Notes: generated by a model not told the origin, from the sequence alone. Shown: positions 35,539 through 44,323, counted from the stretch's first letter. The stretch: 64,000 nucleotides of DNA from Nocardioides sp. W7 (GCF_022919075.1 NZ_CP095078.1:4898001-4962000); one strand, 5' to 3'. Made by a program: numbers and translations.

Positions 35539-36086
35539 CAGTTGACCCCGCTCCCGGGCGTGCCGGCCTCGAGGTCGGCCAGGAACCGCTCGACGACGCG
35601 CGACTGGCGCTGATCGTCGTCGAGGCTCTCTCCGACGATCCGGCCGGCCAAGGTGGTGGCCAGGGTGCCGACCTCGGCACGGAGCGAGGTGACCGCCTGC
35701 TGGCGCTCCGCCTCGATCTGCGCCTTGCCGTGGTCGACGATCCGGGACGACTCCGTCTGGGCCTGCTCCCGCATCTCCGCCACGATCGCGGCGCCCTGCT
35801 CGCGAGCCTCCTCGCGGATCCGAGCCGCCTCGTGCCGAGCGTCGGCGAGCTGCTTCTCGAGCTCGGCGAGCTTGGCGTCGGCCTCGGCCTGCTTGGTCTC
35901 GGCAGCCGCGAGGCCGCCTTCGATGGCCTTGGTGCGCTCGGTGTAGATCTCTTCGAACTTCGGCGCGACGAACTTCTTCACGGCGAAGAACAGCAGCCCG
36001 AACACCACGAGCGAGAGAACGATCTCGGCCGTGTGCGGCAGGAGCGGGTTCAGCTCTCCCGCGAGGGGGGCGAGTTGTGTCTGCAT
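35538..36086 (-). CDS. atpF: ATP synthase Fo subunit b
   Basis: 182 residues: TM near the start (HTAEIVLSLVVFGLLFFAVKKFVAPKF) followed by a long charged coiled coil (IEGGLAAAETKQAEADAKLAELEKQLADARHEA). Peripheral-stalk stator. Overlaps atpH by one base and is 40 bases after atpE. Confidence 0.95.
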   Translation of the reverse strand: MQTQLAPLAGELNPLLPHTAEIVLSLVVFGLLFFAVKKFVAPKFEEIYTERTKAIEGGLAAAETKQAEADAKLAELEKQLADARHEAARIREEAREQGAAIVAEMREQAQTESSRIVDHGKAQIEAERQQAVTSLRAEVGTLATTLAGRIVGESLDDDQRQSRVVERFLADLEAGTPGSGVN

Positions 36087-36126
36087 GGGCAGGTCCTTCC
36101 GGGTCCTACGTCAGCGGTCGGACCGG

Positions 36127-36330
36127 TTAGAGAACGAACGCGAGGGCGATGCCGATGATCGCGAGCGCCTCGGCGAGCGCGAAGCCCAGGATGGCGATCG
36201 ACTGCAGGCGGCTCTGGGCCTCCGGCTGACGAGCGACACCGCTGATGTAGGCGGCGAAGATCAGGCCGATGCCGACACCGGGCCCGATGGCTGCCAGGCC
36301 GTAACCGATCATGTTGAGGTTGCCGTCCAC
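36127..36330 (-). CDS. atpE: ATP synthase Fo subunit c
   Basis: 67 residues, two TM helices joined by the polar loop ISGVARQPEAQSRL. The ion-binding Glu is residue 54 (FALAEALAIIG). The N-terminal helix has GLAAIGPGVGIGL, the packing motif of the c ring. It lacks the second carboxylate and Gln of sodium-type rings, so it is a proton ring. Confidence 0.96.
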   Translation of the reverse strand: MDGNLNMIGYGLAAIGPGVGIGLIFAAYISGVARQPEAQSRLQSIAILGFALAEALAIIGIALAFVL

Positions 36331-36388
36331 GGCGATTTCCTTTCGGTTGTTTCTACTTCAGAGGGGTGAATCTGTGGTGCGGTGGAGC

Positions 36389-37231
36389 TCAGTGCTCGTC
36401 CGCGAGCGCGCCCTGGATGTACATGGCGTTCAGGAGGACGAAGACGTAGGCCTGGAGGAACTGGATCAGGATCTCCAGGAAGGCGACGAGCAGGAACAGC
36501 ACCCAGGCCAAGATGCCGACCGGCGCGTAGGCGCCGCCCATCTCGACGATGAGGTGCTCGCCACCGAGGGCGAACAGGATCAGCAACAGGTGGCCCGCGA
36601 ACATGTTGCAGAAGAGTCGCAGGGCCAGCGTGACCGGCCGGACCAGGATGTTCGACATGAACTCCAGCGGCACCAGCAGCAGGAGCATCGGGCCGCCGAT
36701 GCCCGAGGGGACGCACTGGAGTTTGAGGTAGCCGAAGAAGCCGTGCTTCTTGATGCCGACGGCGTTGTAGATGACCCAGCTCATGATCGCGAGCCCGTAG
36801 ACCATGCCCGAGCGCGAGAACGTCGGGAACTGGATGAACGGGATCGTCGCGAACAGGTTGTTCAGCAGGATGAAGAAGAAGAGGGTGAAGAGGTACGGCA
36901 CGAACTTCGCGAAGTCGCGGCTGCCGATGATGTCGCGGCCCAGCGAGTTGCGGGCGAACCCGTACGCCTCCTCGCCGACGAACTGGAGCCTGCCGGGCAC
37001 CATGGCGCGCTTGCGCGAGGCCAGGTAGAAGAAGGCGAAGAGGATGACCGCCGAGAGCACGATCTGCAGCATCGGCTTGGTCACGCCGGCCACGAAGCTC
37101 TGGCCGAACATCTCGAAGGTGTCGTGTCCGCCGCCGATGGCGGGCAGGTCGAAGTCCGCCGGGCCGGGCGGGGTGAACCCGCCCTCGGCGCGAATCCCAC
37201 CGATCGTCAGGGCGCTGCCGATGCCGCTCAC
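36389..37231 (-). CDS. atpB: ATP synthase Fo subunit a
   Basis: 280 residues from GTG at 37231, because AGGAGA lies four bases upstream and a longer frame is poor coding. Five or six TM segments are visible. The essential Arg is in VRPVTLALRLFCNMFAGHLLL and the C-terminus holds FLQAYVFVLLNAMYIQ. It forms the proton half-channels with the c ring. Confidence 0.95.
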   Translation of the reverse strand: MSGIGSALTIGGIRAEGGFTPPGPADFDLPAIGGGHDTFEMFGQSFVAGVTKPMLQIVLSAVILFAFFYLASRKRAMVPGRLQFVGEEAYGFARNSLGRDIIGSRDFAKFVPYLFTLFFFILLNNLFATIPFIQFPTFSRSGMVYGLAIMSWVIYNAVGIKKHGFFGYLKLQCVPSGIGGPMLLLLVPLEFMSNILVRPVTLALRLFCNMFAGHLLLILFALGGEHLIVEMGGAYAPVGILAWVLFLLVAFLEILIQFLQAYVFVLLNAMYIQGALADEH

Positions 37232-37259
37232 CGTGTCTCCTGTGTCTTCGCTGCTGGGG

Positions 37260-37511
37260 TCACTGCTTGTCCTCGTCCTGCGGATCGTCGTCCGGGATCT
37301 GGAAGCGCTTGTAAGTTTGGTAGGTGCCGAGTGCGGCACCGGCGATGACTCCGACTGCCACCAGGAACGACGTCCCCAGCCAGCGGTCGAGACCCCAGCC
37401 GATCAGGCCGTACAGGAACACGCCGGACACGAGGTACCCGAAGGCGTTCCATGGATCGCCCTGGGGACGGTTGGGGTCGCGCTGCCCTGCAGGGGGTTCG
37501 TGCGGAGCCAT
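37260..37511 (-). CDS. AtpZ/AtpI-like small membrane protein
   Basis: 83 residues with two TM helices (AFGYLVSGVFLYGLIGWGLDRWLG, then VAVGVIAGAALGTYQTYKRF), the pattern of the ATPase_gene1 (AtpZ) family found ahead of atpB. AtpZ/AtpI proteins help c-ring assembly or carry Mg or Ca. The acidic tail DDDPQDEDKQ is on the inside. Located 28 bases before atpB. Confidence 0.8.
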   Translation of the reverse strand: MAPHEPPAGQRDPNRPQGDPWNAFGYLVSGVFLYGLIGWGLDRWLGTSFLVAVGVIAGAALGTYQTYKRFQIPDDDPQDEDKQ

Positions 37512-37538
37512 CGCGAACCGGACAATAGCAGCCAGCGA

Positions 37539-38054
37539 TCACCACCGATCACCCCCCTGTGCGTGGGGTCCGGCGGCGCTGGCGACCGGCTCCGTCGAGT
37601 CCTCCGCCGGCAGGTCGTAGACGGGAATCCGAACTCGGGTGGTCAGCACGACCTGCGCCGTGAGCCACACGAACGTGCCGCCGATGACGACCCCGGCCAG
37701 CCACTCCCGGTCCAGGGTGTCGTCGAGCAGCCCGGACCGGGACAGCGCGGCGAAGACCAGCGCCATGAGCACGACCTGGAGCGTGTACGTGAGCATGGCG
37801 ACCATCAGCGACGCCGCGGGCATCAGCCCGGCCACGGTGTTGACAACGCTCGACCCGAAGCCGAGGACCGCGAGCACCAGGACGGTGCCGGCGAGGGCGC
37901 CGTACGCCGCGCTCGACCCGGCGGCGAACCCGCCCACCACCGCGGCACCGAGGCCGAGCAGCAGGGCGAACCCGGCCGCGCCCCTGAGGACGCGCGACCC
38001 GCTGGCGCGGGGGTCCTGCAGTGACTCGGTCGTCATCGTCGGCGGCCCGTCCAT
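37539..38054 (-). CDS. AtpI-like four-TM protein
   Basis: About 171 residues. Four hydrophobic helices: AAGFALLLGLGAAVVGGFAAG, ALAGTVLVLAVLGFGSSVV, MLTYTLQVVLMALVFAAL and LAGVVIGGTFVWLTAQVVLTTRV, then a soluble tail. It is the first gene of the atp operon, in the place of mycobacterial Rv1303-like proteins. The start could be ATG 38054 or the ATG at 38036; neither has a clear ribosome site. A CRP/GlxR-type site lies 38 bases upstream. Confidence 0.75.
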   Translation of the reverse strand: MDGPPTMTTESLQDPRASGSRVLRGAAGFALLLGLGAAVVGGFAAGSSAAYGALAGTVLVLAVLGFGSSVVNTVAGLMPAASLMVAMLTYTLQVVLMALVFAALSRSGLLDDTLDREWLAGVVIGGTFVWLTAQVVLTTRVRIPVYDLPAEDSTEPVASAAGPHAQGGDRW

Positions 38055-38073
38055 CGAGGTGTGCAGTGTCGTT

Positions 38074-38093
38074 GAGCGCCCTCCGGGGCGCTC
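38074..38093. repeat. 8-bp hairpin upstream of the atp operon
   Basis: GAGCGCCC-TCCG-GGGCGCTC is a perfect inverted repeat 20 bases before the first atp gene, ending at the CRP-type site. It would form a strong hairpin in the leader or terminate wecA transcription, but has no U-tract. Confidence 0.5.
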
Positions 38094-38108
38094 GTGAAAA
38101 CTATCACA
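38093..38108. promoter_or_regulatory. CRP/GlxR-type site before the atp operon
   Basis: On the minus strand TGTGATAGTTTTCACG matches the actinobacterial CRP/GlxR consensus TGTGA-N6-TCACA at all but the last base. It lies 38-54 bases upstream of the first atp-operon start. GlxR controls the atp operon in corynebacteria (established), so the site is plausible. Confidence 0.6.
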
Positions 38109-38145
38109 AAGTCTCCGAGCCCCTGAATTGAACGATCCAGAGCGC

Positions 38146-39300
38146 TCAGGACTCGCCCGGATCGTCCAGTGCCTCCAGCACCTTGGGCTTGTGCAGGACC
38201 GGCAGCGCGAAGGTCAGCACGACCGTCAGCGCGGTCATCACCGCGAGCGAGACCCACATCGCGGTCCCTTCGTACAGGCTCGCGAGGACGGTGCCGAAGG
38301 CGACCAGCGCCGCCCACAGCCACATGATCGCCACCGCCCGGCGCTGGGAGTGCCCGATCTCCAGCAGCCGGTGGTGCAGGTGCTGCTTGTCGGGAGCGAA
38401 CGGCGAGCGCCCAGCACGGGTACGACGGACCACGGCCATCACCAGGTCGAGCATCGGCACCAACAGGATCGAGACGGGTAGCAGCAGAGGGAGCAGGGTC
38501 GGAAGCAGGCTCGCCCGCGCCCCCGACCCGCCCTGGGTGAGCTCGGAGCCGGAGAACTGGCCGGTGAGGGTGATCGCGCTCGCGGAGAGGACCAGCCCGA
38601 TCAGCATCGACCCGCTGTCGCCCATGAAGAGTCGGGCCGGGTGGAAGTTGTGCACCAGGAACCCCGCGCACGCCCCCGCGAGCGACACGCTCAGCAGGGC
38701 CGCCGTGGTCGCCCGGTCGGCGCTGTTGAGGCGGGTGAGCTCGTAGCTGAAGACGAAGAACGCGAGCGCCCCGATGCCGACCACACCGGCTGCCAGGCCG
38801 TCGAGGCCGTCGACGAAGTTGACCGCGTTGACCGTGGCGACCACCACGAAGCCGGTGAGCAGCGCACCCTGCGCCTGGTCGATGGTGATCTGCTGACCGC
38901 CGGTCCAGGGGATGAAGACGTACTGGATCTGGAAGCCGATCAGGAACGCCGCGGCCAGCACCTGGCCGCCGAGCTTGGTGAGCGCGTCCAGCTCGAAGAG
39001 GTCGTCGAGCACCCCCACCGCGCAGATCAGTGCGCCCGCGATCAGCACCACCCCCGCGTCCCGGAAGACGAAGGGGCCGCTGCCCTGGGAGAGGAAGGGC
39101 AGCTCGCGCGCCACGAGGTACGCCGCGACCAGCCCGCCGAGCATCGCCAGGCCCCCGAGGTACGGGATCGGCTCGTCGTGGACGTCGCGGTCGCGGACCT
39201 GGGCGACCGCGCCCGTGCGCAGCGCGATCTCACGCGCCACCACGGTCAGCAGGAAGGTGACCGCGGCGGCCACGAGGAAGACGAGGACGTACTCCCGCAA
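38146..39300 (-). CDS. wecA: Undecaprenyl-phosphate GlcNAc-1-phosphate transferase (WecA-like)
   Basis: 384 residues, about eleven TM helices. Active-site loops NAVNFVDGLDGLAAG and ARLFMGDSGSMLIG carry the catalytic Asp residues, VLDDLFELDAL the acidic motif and KQHLHHRLLEIGHSQRRAV the C-terminal His motif. It links GlcNAc-1-phosphate to the lipid carrier for arabinogalactan- or teichoic-acid-like wall polymer. The same gene precedes the atp operon in mycobacteria (rfe), supporting the call. It ends 91 bases before the atp promoter region. Confidence 0.93.
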   Translation of the reverse strand: MREYVLVFLVAAAVTFLLTVVAREIALRTGAVAQVRDRDVHDEPIPYLGGLAMLGGLVAAYLVARELPFLSQGSGPFVFRDAGVVLIAGALICAVGVLDDLFELDALTKLGGQVLAAAFLIGFQIQYVFIPWTGGQQITIDQAQGALLTGFVVVATVNAVNFVDGLDGLAAGVVGIGALAFFVFSYELTRLNSADRATTAALLSVSLAGACAGFLVHNFHPARLFMGDSGSMLIGLVLSASAITLTGQFSGSELTQGGSGARASLLPTLLPLLLPVSILLVPMLDLVMAVVRRTRAGRSPFAPDKQHLHHRLLEIGHSQRRAVAIMWLWAALVAFGTVLASLYEGTAMWVSLAVMTALTVVLTFALPVLHKPKVLEALDDPGES

Positions 39301-39303
39301 CCG

Positions 39304-39963
39304 CTACCCCTCGTCCGTGAGGGTGGCGCCCAGCGGCTCCAGAACGGCGTTGAGGGCCTCGATCCCGAGTGCCCCCCGGCGCAGGACCCGGCCCTGGGGG
39401 CCGGTGCAGTCGACGATCGTCGAGGCCTCGCCGCCGGGCGAGACACCGTCGTCGACCACCACCGACACCGCGTCGCCCAGCATCTCCATGGCCGGGCCGG
39501 CCCCGGTGGCCGCGGGCAGCCCGGTCTTGTTGGCCGAGCTGACGGCCAGCGGACCGGTGCGCTCCAGGATCTCCAGGGCGACAGGGTGGTCGGGCATCCG
39601 GACGGCGACGGTCCCGCGGGTGTCGCCGATGTCCCAGCGCAGCGAGCTCTGCTGGTGGCACACCAGCGTCAGGGGCCCGGGCCAGAACGCCTCGACGAGC
39701 GCCCGTGCGTAGTCGGGGACCTTGGTGGCGAGGGCGTCGAGGGTCGTGGCCGAGCTGACCAGCACCGGCGGCGGCATCTCGCGGCCCCGGCCCTTCGCGG
39801 CGAGCAGGGCGCGCACGGCGTCCGGGTCGAAGGCGTCGGCACCGACGCCGTAGACGGTGTCGGTCGGGAGCACGAGGAGCTCGCCGCGCTGGATCGCCAG
39901 GGTGGCGGCCTCGACAGCGGCCTCGCGCTCGTCGTCGGACGAGGTCGGGTAGCGCTCGGTCAC
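39304..39963 (-). CDS. L-threonylcarbamoyladenylate synthase (Sua5/TsaC family)
   Basis: 219 residues: LVLPTDTVYGVGADAFDPDAV, KGRGREMPPPVLV, PLTLVCHQ, VAVRMPDHPVALEIL and SSANKTGLPAATGAGPAMEML match the TsaC/YrdC domain; no C-terminal Sua5 domain is attached. It makes threonylcarbamoyl-AMP, the first step in t6A tRNA modification. Between prmC and wecA, the same place as in mycobacteria. Three bases lie between its stop and the wecA start. Confidence 0.92.
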   Translation of the reverse strand: MTERYPTSSDDEREAAVEAATLAIQRGELLVLPTDTVYGVGADAFDPDAVRALLAAKGRGREMPPPVLVSSATTLDALATKVPDYARALVEAFWPGPLTLVCHQQSSLRWDIGDTRGTVAVRMPDHPVALEILERTGPLAVSSANKTGLPAATGAGPAMEMLGDAVSVVVDDGVSPGGEASTIVDCTGPQGRVLRRGALGIEALNAVLEPLGATLTDEG

Positions 39964-39979
39964 GGCAGCATCACGGGGC

Positions 39980-40846
39980 TCATCGTGCCAGCCGCGCGGT
40001 CAGGAACCGCGCCCGACCTGCCAGGTCCTGGTGGTCGCGGACCTCGCGCCAGCGTCCGGCGCCCGAGAAGACGGCCGGCGCCGACTCGCCCTGGAGGTCG
40101 GCGTGCTCGGCGCCGACCACTCCCCCGGGCCGCAGCAGCAGTGCGGCGCGCCGCTCGAGGACGCGGATCGCGTCCAGGCCGTCGTCGCCGGAGAACAGCG
40201 CCAGGTGCGGGTCGTGGTCGCGCGCCTCCGTCGCGACCGACTCCCAGGCGTCGAGCGGGATGTACGGCGGGTTGCAGACGACCACGTCGACGGCACCGGC
40301 CAGCTCCTCGAAGGCGGTGGCCATGTCGCCCTCCCGCAGCTCGACGTCCGTTCCGGCGAGGTTGCGCTCCGCCCAGGCGTGGGCGGCCGGGTCGAGCTCG
40401 ACCGCGTGCACCCGGGCACCGGGCACCTCGTCGACGACCGCCTTCGCGACCGCCCCCGAGCCCGTGCACAGGTCGACGACGACGGGAGTCCGTCCGGTGG
40501 CCGAGCCCGTGGCGAGCGCCTGCTCGATCGCCCAGCCGGCGAGCAGCTCGGTCTCGGGGCGCGGGACGAAGACGCCGGGCCCCACCTGCAGCTCGACGTG
40601 GCGGAACCAGGCGACGCCGGTCAGGTGCTGGAGCGGCTCGCGGGCCGCGCGACGGGCCAGCAGCGCGTCGTACTCGACCGTCGCGCTGAGCGCGACCTCC
40701 TCCACCAGGAACAGCCGGGACCGCTCGGTGCCGAGCACGTGGGCGAGCAGGGTCGCGGCGTCGGCGTCCGGGCTGGCGACCCCGGCCTCGGCGAGCCGGG
40801 CGGCCGCGCTGCGGAGCAGGTCGCGGGCCGACCTCGCTCCGCTCAC
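39980..40846 (-). CDS. prmC: Peptide chain release factor methyltransferase
   Basis: 288 residues. The N-terminal helical domain precedes a class I methyltransferase: VVDLCTGSGAVAKAVVDEVP for AdoMet and VVCNPPYIPLDAWES, the NPPY motif that binds the glutamine amide. It methylates the Gln of the GGQ motif in release factors RF1 and RF2. The start overlaps the prfA stop by four bases. FLTARLAR is the C-terminus. Confidence 0.93.
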   Translation of the reverse strand: MSGARSARDLLRSAAARLAEAGVASPDADAATLLAHVLGTERSRLFLVEEVALSATVEYDALLARRAAREPLQHLTGVAWFRHVELQVGPGVFVPRPETELLAGWAIEQALATGSATGRTPVVVDLCTGSGAVAKAVVDEVPGARVHAVELDPAAHAWAERNLAGTDVELREGDMATAFEELAGAVDVVVCNPPYIPLDAWESVATEARDHDPHLALFSGDDGLDAIRVLERRAALLLRPGGVVGAEHADLQGESAPAVFSGAGRWREVRDHQDLAGRARFLTARLAR

Positions 40847-41916
40847 TGCTCGAGCGCTTCCAGCTGTGCTGCGAGATCAGCCTCGACGCAGGAGGCGAGC
40901 ACCGGCTGCAGGTCGCCGTCGAGGACCTGGTCGAGGTTGTAGGCCTTGTAGCCGGTGCGGTGGTCGGAGATCCGGTTCTCGGCGAAGTTGTAGGTGCGGA
41001 TCCGCTCGGAACGGTCCACCGTGCGGACCTGGCTGCGCCGGGCGTCGCTGGCCTCCGCGTCGGCCGCCTCCTGGGCGGCCGCGAGCAGCCGGGCCCGCAG
41101 GATCCGCATCGCCTGCTCCTTGTTCTGCAGCTGGCTCTTCTCGTTCTGGCAGCTCGCCACGATCCCCGTGGGGAGGTGCGTGATCCGCACCGCCGAGTCG
41201 GTCGTGTTGACGCTCTGGCCGCCGGGACCGCTGCTGCGGTAGACGTCGATGCGGAGGTCGTTGTCGTCGACCACCACGTCGACCTGCTCGGCCTCCGGCA
41301 TCACCAGCACGCCGGCCGCGCTGGTGTGCACGCGCCCCTGCGACTCGGTCACCGGCACCCGCTGCACCCGGTGCACGCCGGCCTCGAACTTCAGCAGGGC
41401 GTACGGCGCCTCGCCCGGCTCGGGCGTGCCCTTCGCCTTGACCGCGACGGTGACGGACTTGTAGCCGCCCAGGTCCGACTCGGTCGCGTCGAGGATCTCG
41501 GTGCGCCATCCGCGGCTCTCGGCGTACCGGGTGTACATGCGGAGCAGGTCGCCGGCGAAGAGCGCCGACTCCTCGCCCCCCTCCCCCGACTTCACCTCGA
41601 GGAGGGCGTCCTTCTCGTCGGCCGGGTCGCGCGGCACCAGCAGCCGCCGCAGACGCTCCTCGGCGTCGTGACGCCGGACCACGAGCGACTCGGCCTCCTC
41701 GGCGAACGCCGGGTCCTCGCCGGCCAGCTCGCGGGCGGCCTCGACGTCGTCGCCGAGCTGCTGCCACTCGCGCCAGGCCCCGATGATCGAGGAGAGCGCG
41801 GCGTAGCGCTGGTTGAGCTGCTTGGCCAGCCGGGGGTCGGCGTGCGTCTCCGGAGCCCCGAGCCGCTCCTCGAGCTCACGGTGCTCGGTGAGCATGCCTT
41901 CGACGGCCTCGAACAA
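40843..41916 (-). CDS. prfA: Peptide chain release factor 1
   Basis: 357 residues, RF1 with the codon-recognising PxT-type region replaced as usual (VQRVPVTESQGRVHTSA) and the catalytic GGQ in SSGPGGQSVNTTDSAVRITH. The C-terminal helix ends NLDQVLDGDLQPVLASC. It terminates translation at UAA and UAG and is a substrate of the next gene, prmC. No TTG or odd start. Confidence 0.96.
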   Translation of the reverse strand: MFEAVEGMLTEHRELEERLGAPETHADPRLAKQLNQRYAALSSIIGAWREWQQLGDDVEAARELAGEDPAFAEEAESLVVRRHDAEERLRRLLVPRDPADEKDALLEVKSGEGGEESALFAGDLLRMYTRYAESRGWRTEILDATESDLGGYKSVTVAVKAKGTPEPGEAPYALLKFEAGVHRVQRVPVTESQGRVHTSAAGVLVMPEAEQVDVVVDDNDLRIDVYRSSGPGGQSVNTTDSAVRITHLPTGIVASCQNEKSQLQNKEQAMRILRARLLAAAQEAADAEASDARRSQVRTVDRSERIRTYNFAENRISDHRTGYKAYNLDQVLDGDLQPVLASCVEADLAAQLEALEQ

Positions 41917-41957
41917 CGCTGGTCCCCTCGTCGGTGGTGCGGGCGGGTGAGAAATGA

Positions 41958-41997
41958 CGAGCGCCGGTCCCTGCCCGAGGGCAGGGACCGGCGCTCG
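41958..41997 (-). terminator. Strong terminator after rpmE
   Basis: Arms CGAGCGCCGGTCCCTGCCC (41958-41976) and its perfect complement (41979-41997) form a 19-bp stem with only two bases between them. On the minus strand it is followed by TCATTTCTC, so it ends rpmE transcription 7 bases after that gene. prfA then needs its own promoter downstream. Confidence 0.85.
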
Positions 41998-42004
41998 AGG
42001 GCAG

Positions 42005-42226
42005 CTACTTGGAGGCAGCGGCCTTCTTGGCGTAGCGGGCCTCGAAGCGGGCGACGCGACCGCCGGTGTCGAGGATCTTCTGCTTGCCGGTGTAGAACGG
42101 GTGGCACTGCGAGCACACGTCGGACTTGATGTTGCCCGACGTCACGGTGCTGCGAGTCACGAACGACGCGCCGCAGGTGCAGGTCACCTGGGTGTCGACG
42201 TACTCGGGGTGGATGTCCTTCTTCAT
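42005..42226 (-). CDS. rpmE: 50S ribosomal protein L31
   Basis: 73 residues, MKKDIHPEYVDTQVTCTCGASFVTRSTV...VCSQCHPFYTGKQKILDTGGRVARFEARYAKK. It has the four zinc-binding Cys (CTCG and CSQC), so it is the C+ form, not the zinc-starvation paralogue. AGAGGA seven bases upstream of the ATG is the ribosome site. A very strong terminator follows. Confidence 0.96.
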   Translation of the reverse strand: MKKDIHPEYVDTQVTCTCGASFVTRSTVTSGNIKSDVCSQCHPFYTGKQKILDTGGRVARFEARYAKKAAASK

Positions 42227-42341
42227 GGTGAGTTCCTCTCAGCCGCCGGGTCGTCTCCGCGCCGTGCGGAGAGCGTGAACCGGAACCAGCGCACAAGTGT
42301 GCCACCCTCTCGAACGCCGCGGTAATCGAGGGCATTCCCGC

Positions 42342-43946
42342 TCAGGTGATGCTGGGGAACTCCATGACCTGGGCGAGCGGCGCCGAGCGTTCGGCCTGCA
42401 GCGGGAGCCGGATCTCGACCGTCGTCCCCACCCGCTCCGTGGACTCGATGCGCACCTCGCCAGCGTGCTTGTCGATGATCGTCTGCACGATCCGGACGCC
42501 GAGCCCGGTGCCGGCGATCTCGTTGGTGACGGCATTCGAGGCCCGGAAGAACCGGGTGCCGAGGCGGTTGATCTCGGCGGCCGGGATGCCGATCCCGTGG
42601 TCGGTGACGGTCAACGTGGCCTGCTTCAGCTCCCGGGTCAGCGCGACCTCGACCTGTCCGCCGTCGTGACTGAACTTCACCGCGTTGCTCAGCACGTTGA
42701 GGAAGGCCCGGTTGAGCATGACCCGGTCGGCCAGCACGGGCATCGCCACCTCGGGGGTGCTCACCACCAGCTTGATCCCGCGACCCGCCGCGGTGATCCG
42801 GACGTCGGTGACGGCGTCGCGAAGGACGGGACCCAGGTCGACCGTCTCGAGGTCGGTGGCCCGGTTCTCGGCCTTCGAGAGCGTCAGCAGGTCGTCGATG
42901 AGCAGCCGGAGCCGGGAGACGTTGCGCCGCGTCGCCTCCAGCATCCGCTCGTGCTGCGGAGCCATGGTGTCCTCGAACTCCTCGGCCACCAGCTCCAGGT
43001 AGCCGCTGATGGTCGTCAGCGGGGTCCGCAGCTCGTGGGAGATGTTGGAGACGAAGTCGTCCTTGGCGATGTCGAGAGCGCGCAGCTCGTGCTGGATCCG
43101 GTGCTCGACCGAGCGGGCTCGCGCCTGCGCCTCTGCGAAGTCGTTGAGCCTCGCCGCGATCGCCCGGACCTCCTTGGGCCCCTGCTGGCGCGCGCGTACG
43201 TCGGGCTCGTGGCGCGCCATCTTCTGCACGACGTTCTCGAGCTCGACGAGCGGCGCGGAGAGCTCCCTGAGCAGTCGGGTCCGGGCACGCGAGACGCCGA
43301 GCCAGGCGATGCCGGCGAGCAGGACGATGGCCAAGATGGTGCCCCGGAAGCGCCACTGCACCTCGTCGCGGGCCTGTCGCACCCGCTGGTCGAAGGCCTC
43401 GCTGGTCGCCGCGTGGGCGTCCAGGACGGTGGCGAAGGTGGCCCGCCCGAGGTCGAAACGCTGCTGGTCGAAGGACCCTGGCCCACCCGGCGCGGCGATC
43501 CGGGGGTCGGCGTACTGCGTGATCCAGGCCTGGGCCGCGTCCTCCTGCCGGGTGACCAGGATGTCGAGCTGGGCGTCGCCGTCGGCGAACTCGCGCACCC
43601 GCTGCTGGTCGACGGGGAGGGCCTGTCGGAGCTGGCCGTAGGCGGCCTGGGTCGAGGGGTCGTTGCTGCTGGCCCACGCCGACACGGCGGCGTCCATGGA
43701 CGTGAGCATGAGCAGCGCGTCCTGGTTCGCGGCCGCGGCCGGCTGCAGGTCGTTGGTGAGGCGGTCGACGGCGGGCGTGGAGAGCACCACGCCCAGGATG
43801 CCGATGAAGGCCATCAGCGCGACCAGGATGCCGAGTCGGAGCACGACGGGAGCGACCAGCCGGGCGACCGGGCGACCGCTGCGCGGCAGCGGCGCCGCCT
43901 TGCCGGGGGCGCGCGGGGAGATGCCGGACTGCACCGACGGTGCCAC
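42342..43946 (-). CDS. Transmembrane sensor histidine kinase
   Basis: About 534 residues; I start at GTG 43946, just after the response regulator stop. TM1 is near residues 35-57 and TM2 near 190-210, enclosing a helical extracellular sensor region (NQDALLMLTSMDAAVSAWASSNDP..., a chase-like four-helix pattern). HAMP is at about 213-265, HisKA with ISHELRTPLTTISGYLELV, then HATPase with NVLSNAVKFSH, DHGIGIP and GTGLGVRIVQTIID. It pairs with the regulator encoded directly upstream. Signal unknown. This pair interrupts the usual rho-rpmE order. Confidence 0.88.
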   Translation of the reverse strand: MAPSVQSGISPRAPGKAAPLPRSGRPVARLVAPVVLRLGILVALMAFIGILGVVLSTPAVDRLTNDLQPAAAANQDALLMLTSMDAAVSAWASSNDPSTQAAYGQLRQALPVDQQRVREFADGDAQLDILVTRQEDAAQAWITQYADPRIAAPGGPGSFDQQRFDLGRATFATVLDAHAATSEAFDQRVRQARDEVQWRFRGTILAIVLLAGIAWLGVSRARTRLLRELSAPLVELENVVQKMARHEPDVRARQQGPKEVRAIAARLNDFAEAQARARSVEHRIQHELRALDIAKDDFVSNISHELRTPLTTISGYLELVAEEFEDTMAPQHERMLEATRRNVSRLRLLIDDLLTLSKAENRATDLETVDLGPVLRDAVTDVRITAAGRGIKLVVSTPEVAMPVLADRVMLNRAFLNVLSNAVKFSHDGGQVEVALTRELKQATLTVTDHGIGIPAAEINRLGTRFFRASNAVTNEIAGTGLGVRIVQTIIDKHAGEVRIESTERVGTTVEIRLPLQAERSAPLAQVMEFPSIT

Positions 43947-43951
43947 CGGAG

Positions 43952-44323
43952 CTACTGCGAACGGGAGAGGAGGGCCTCGACGCGCGAGGCGAGCTCCCGA
44001 GGGCTGAACGGCTTGGTGATGTAGTCGTCGGCGCCGGAGTCGAAACCGGTCTCCACGTCCGACTCCTGGGCCCGAGCCGTCAGCAGGATCACCGGCAGGT
44101 CGGCGAGTCCCGGGTCCGCGCGGATCGCCCGGATCGCGTCGAGACCCGAGACGCCGGGCATCATCACGTCCAGCACGGCGAGGTCCGGGCGCTCGGCCTG
44201 GCACGCCTCGATGGCCGCCTGCCCGTCCGATACCGCCGTGATGTCGTGCCCGAGGGTCGACAGCTTGAATTCGACCAGCTCCCGGATGTCGACGTCGTCG
44301 TCCGCGACCAGGATCCGTGCCAC
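43952..44323 (-). CDS. Single-domain response regulator
   Basis: 123 residues from GTG at 44323 (GGAGG eight bases upstream). ILVADDDVDIRELVEFKL has the acidic pair, LAVLDVMMPGVSGLDAIRAI the phosphorylated Asp, VILLTARAQESDVETGFDSGADDYITKPF the Thr and Lys switch residues. There is no output domain, so it works through protein contact, a phosphorelay or the kinase gene that follows it. Six bases separate its stop from the kinase GTG. Confidence 0.9.
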   Translation of the reverse strand: MARILVADDDVDIRELVEFKLSTLGHDITAVSDGQAAIEACQAERPDLAVLDVMMPGVSGLDAIRAIRADPGLADLPVILLTARAQESDVETGFDSGADDYITKPFSPRELASRVEALLSRSQ

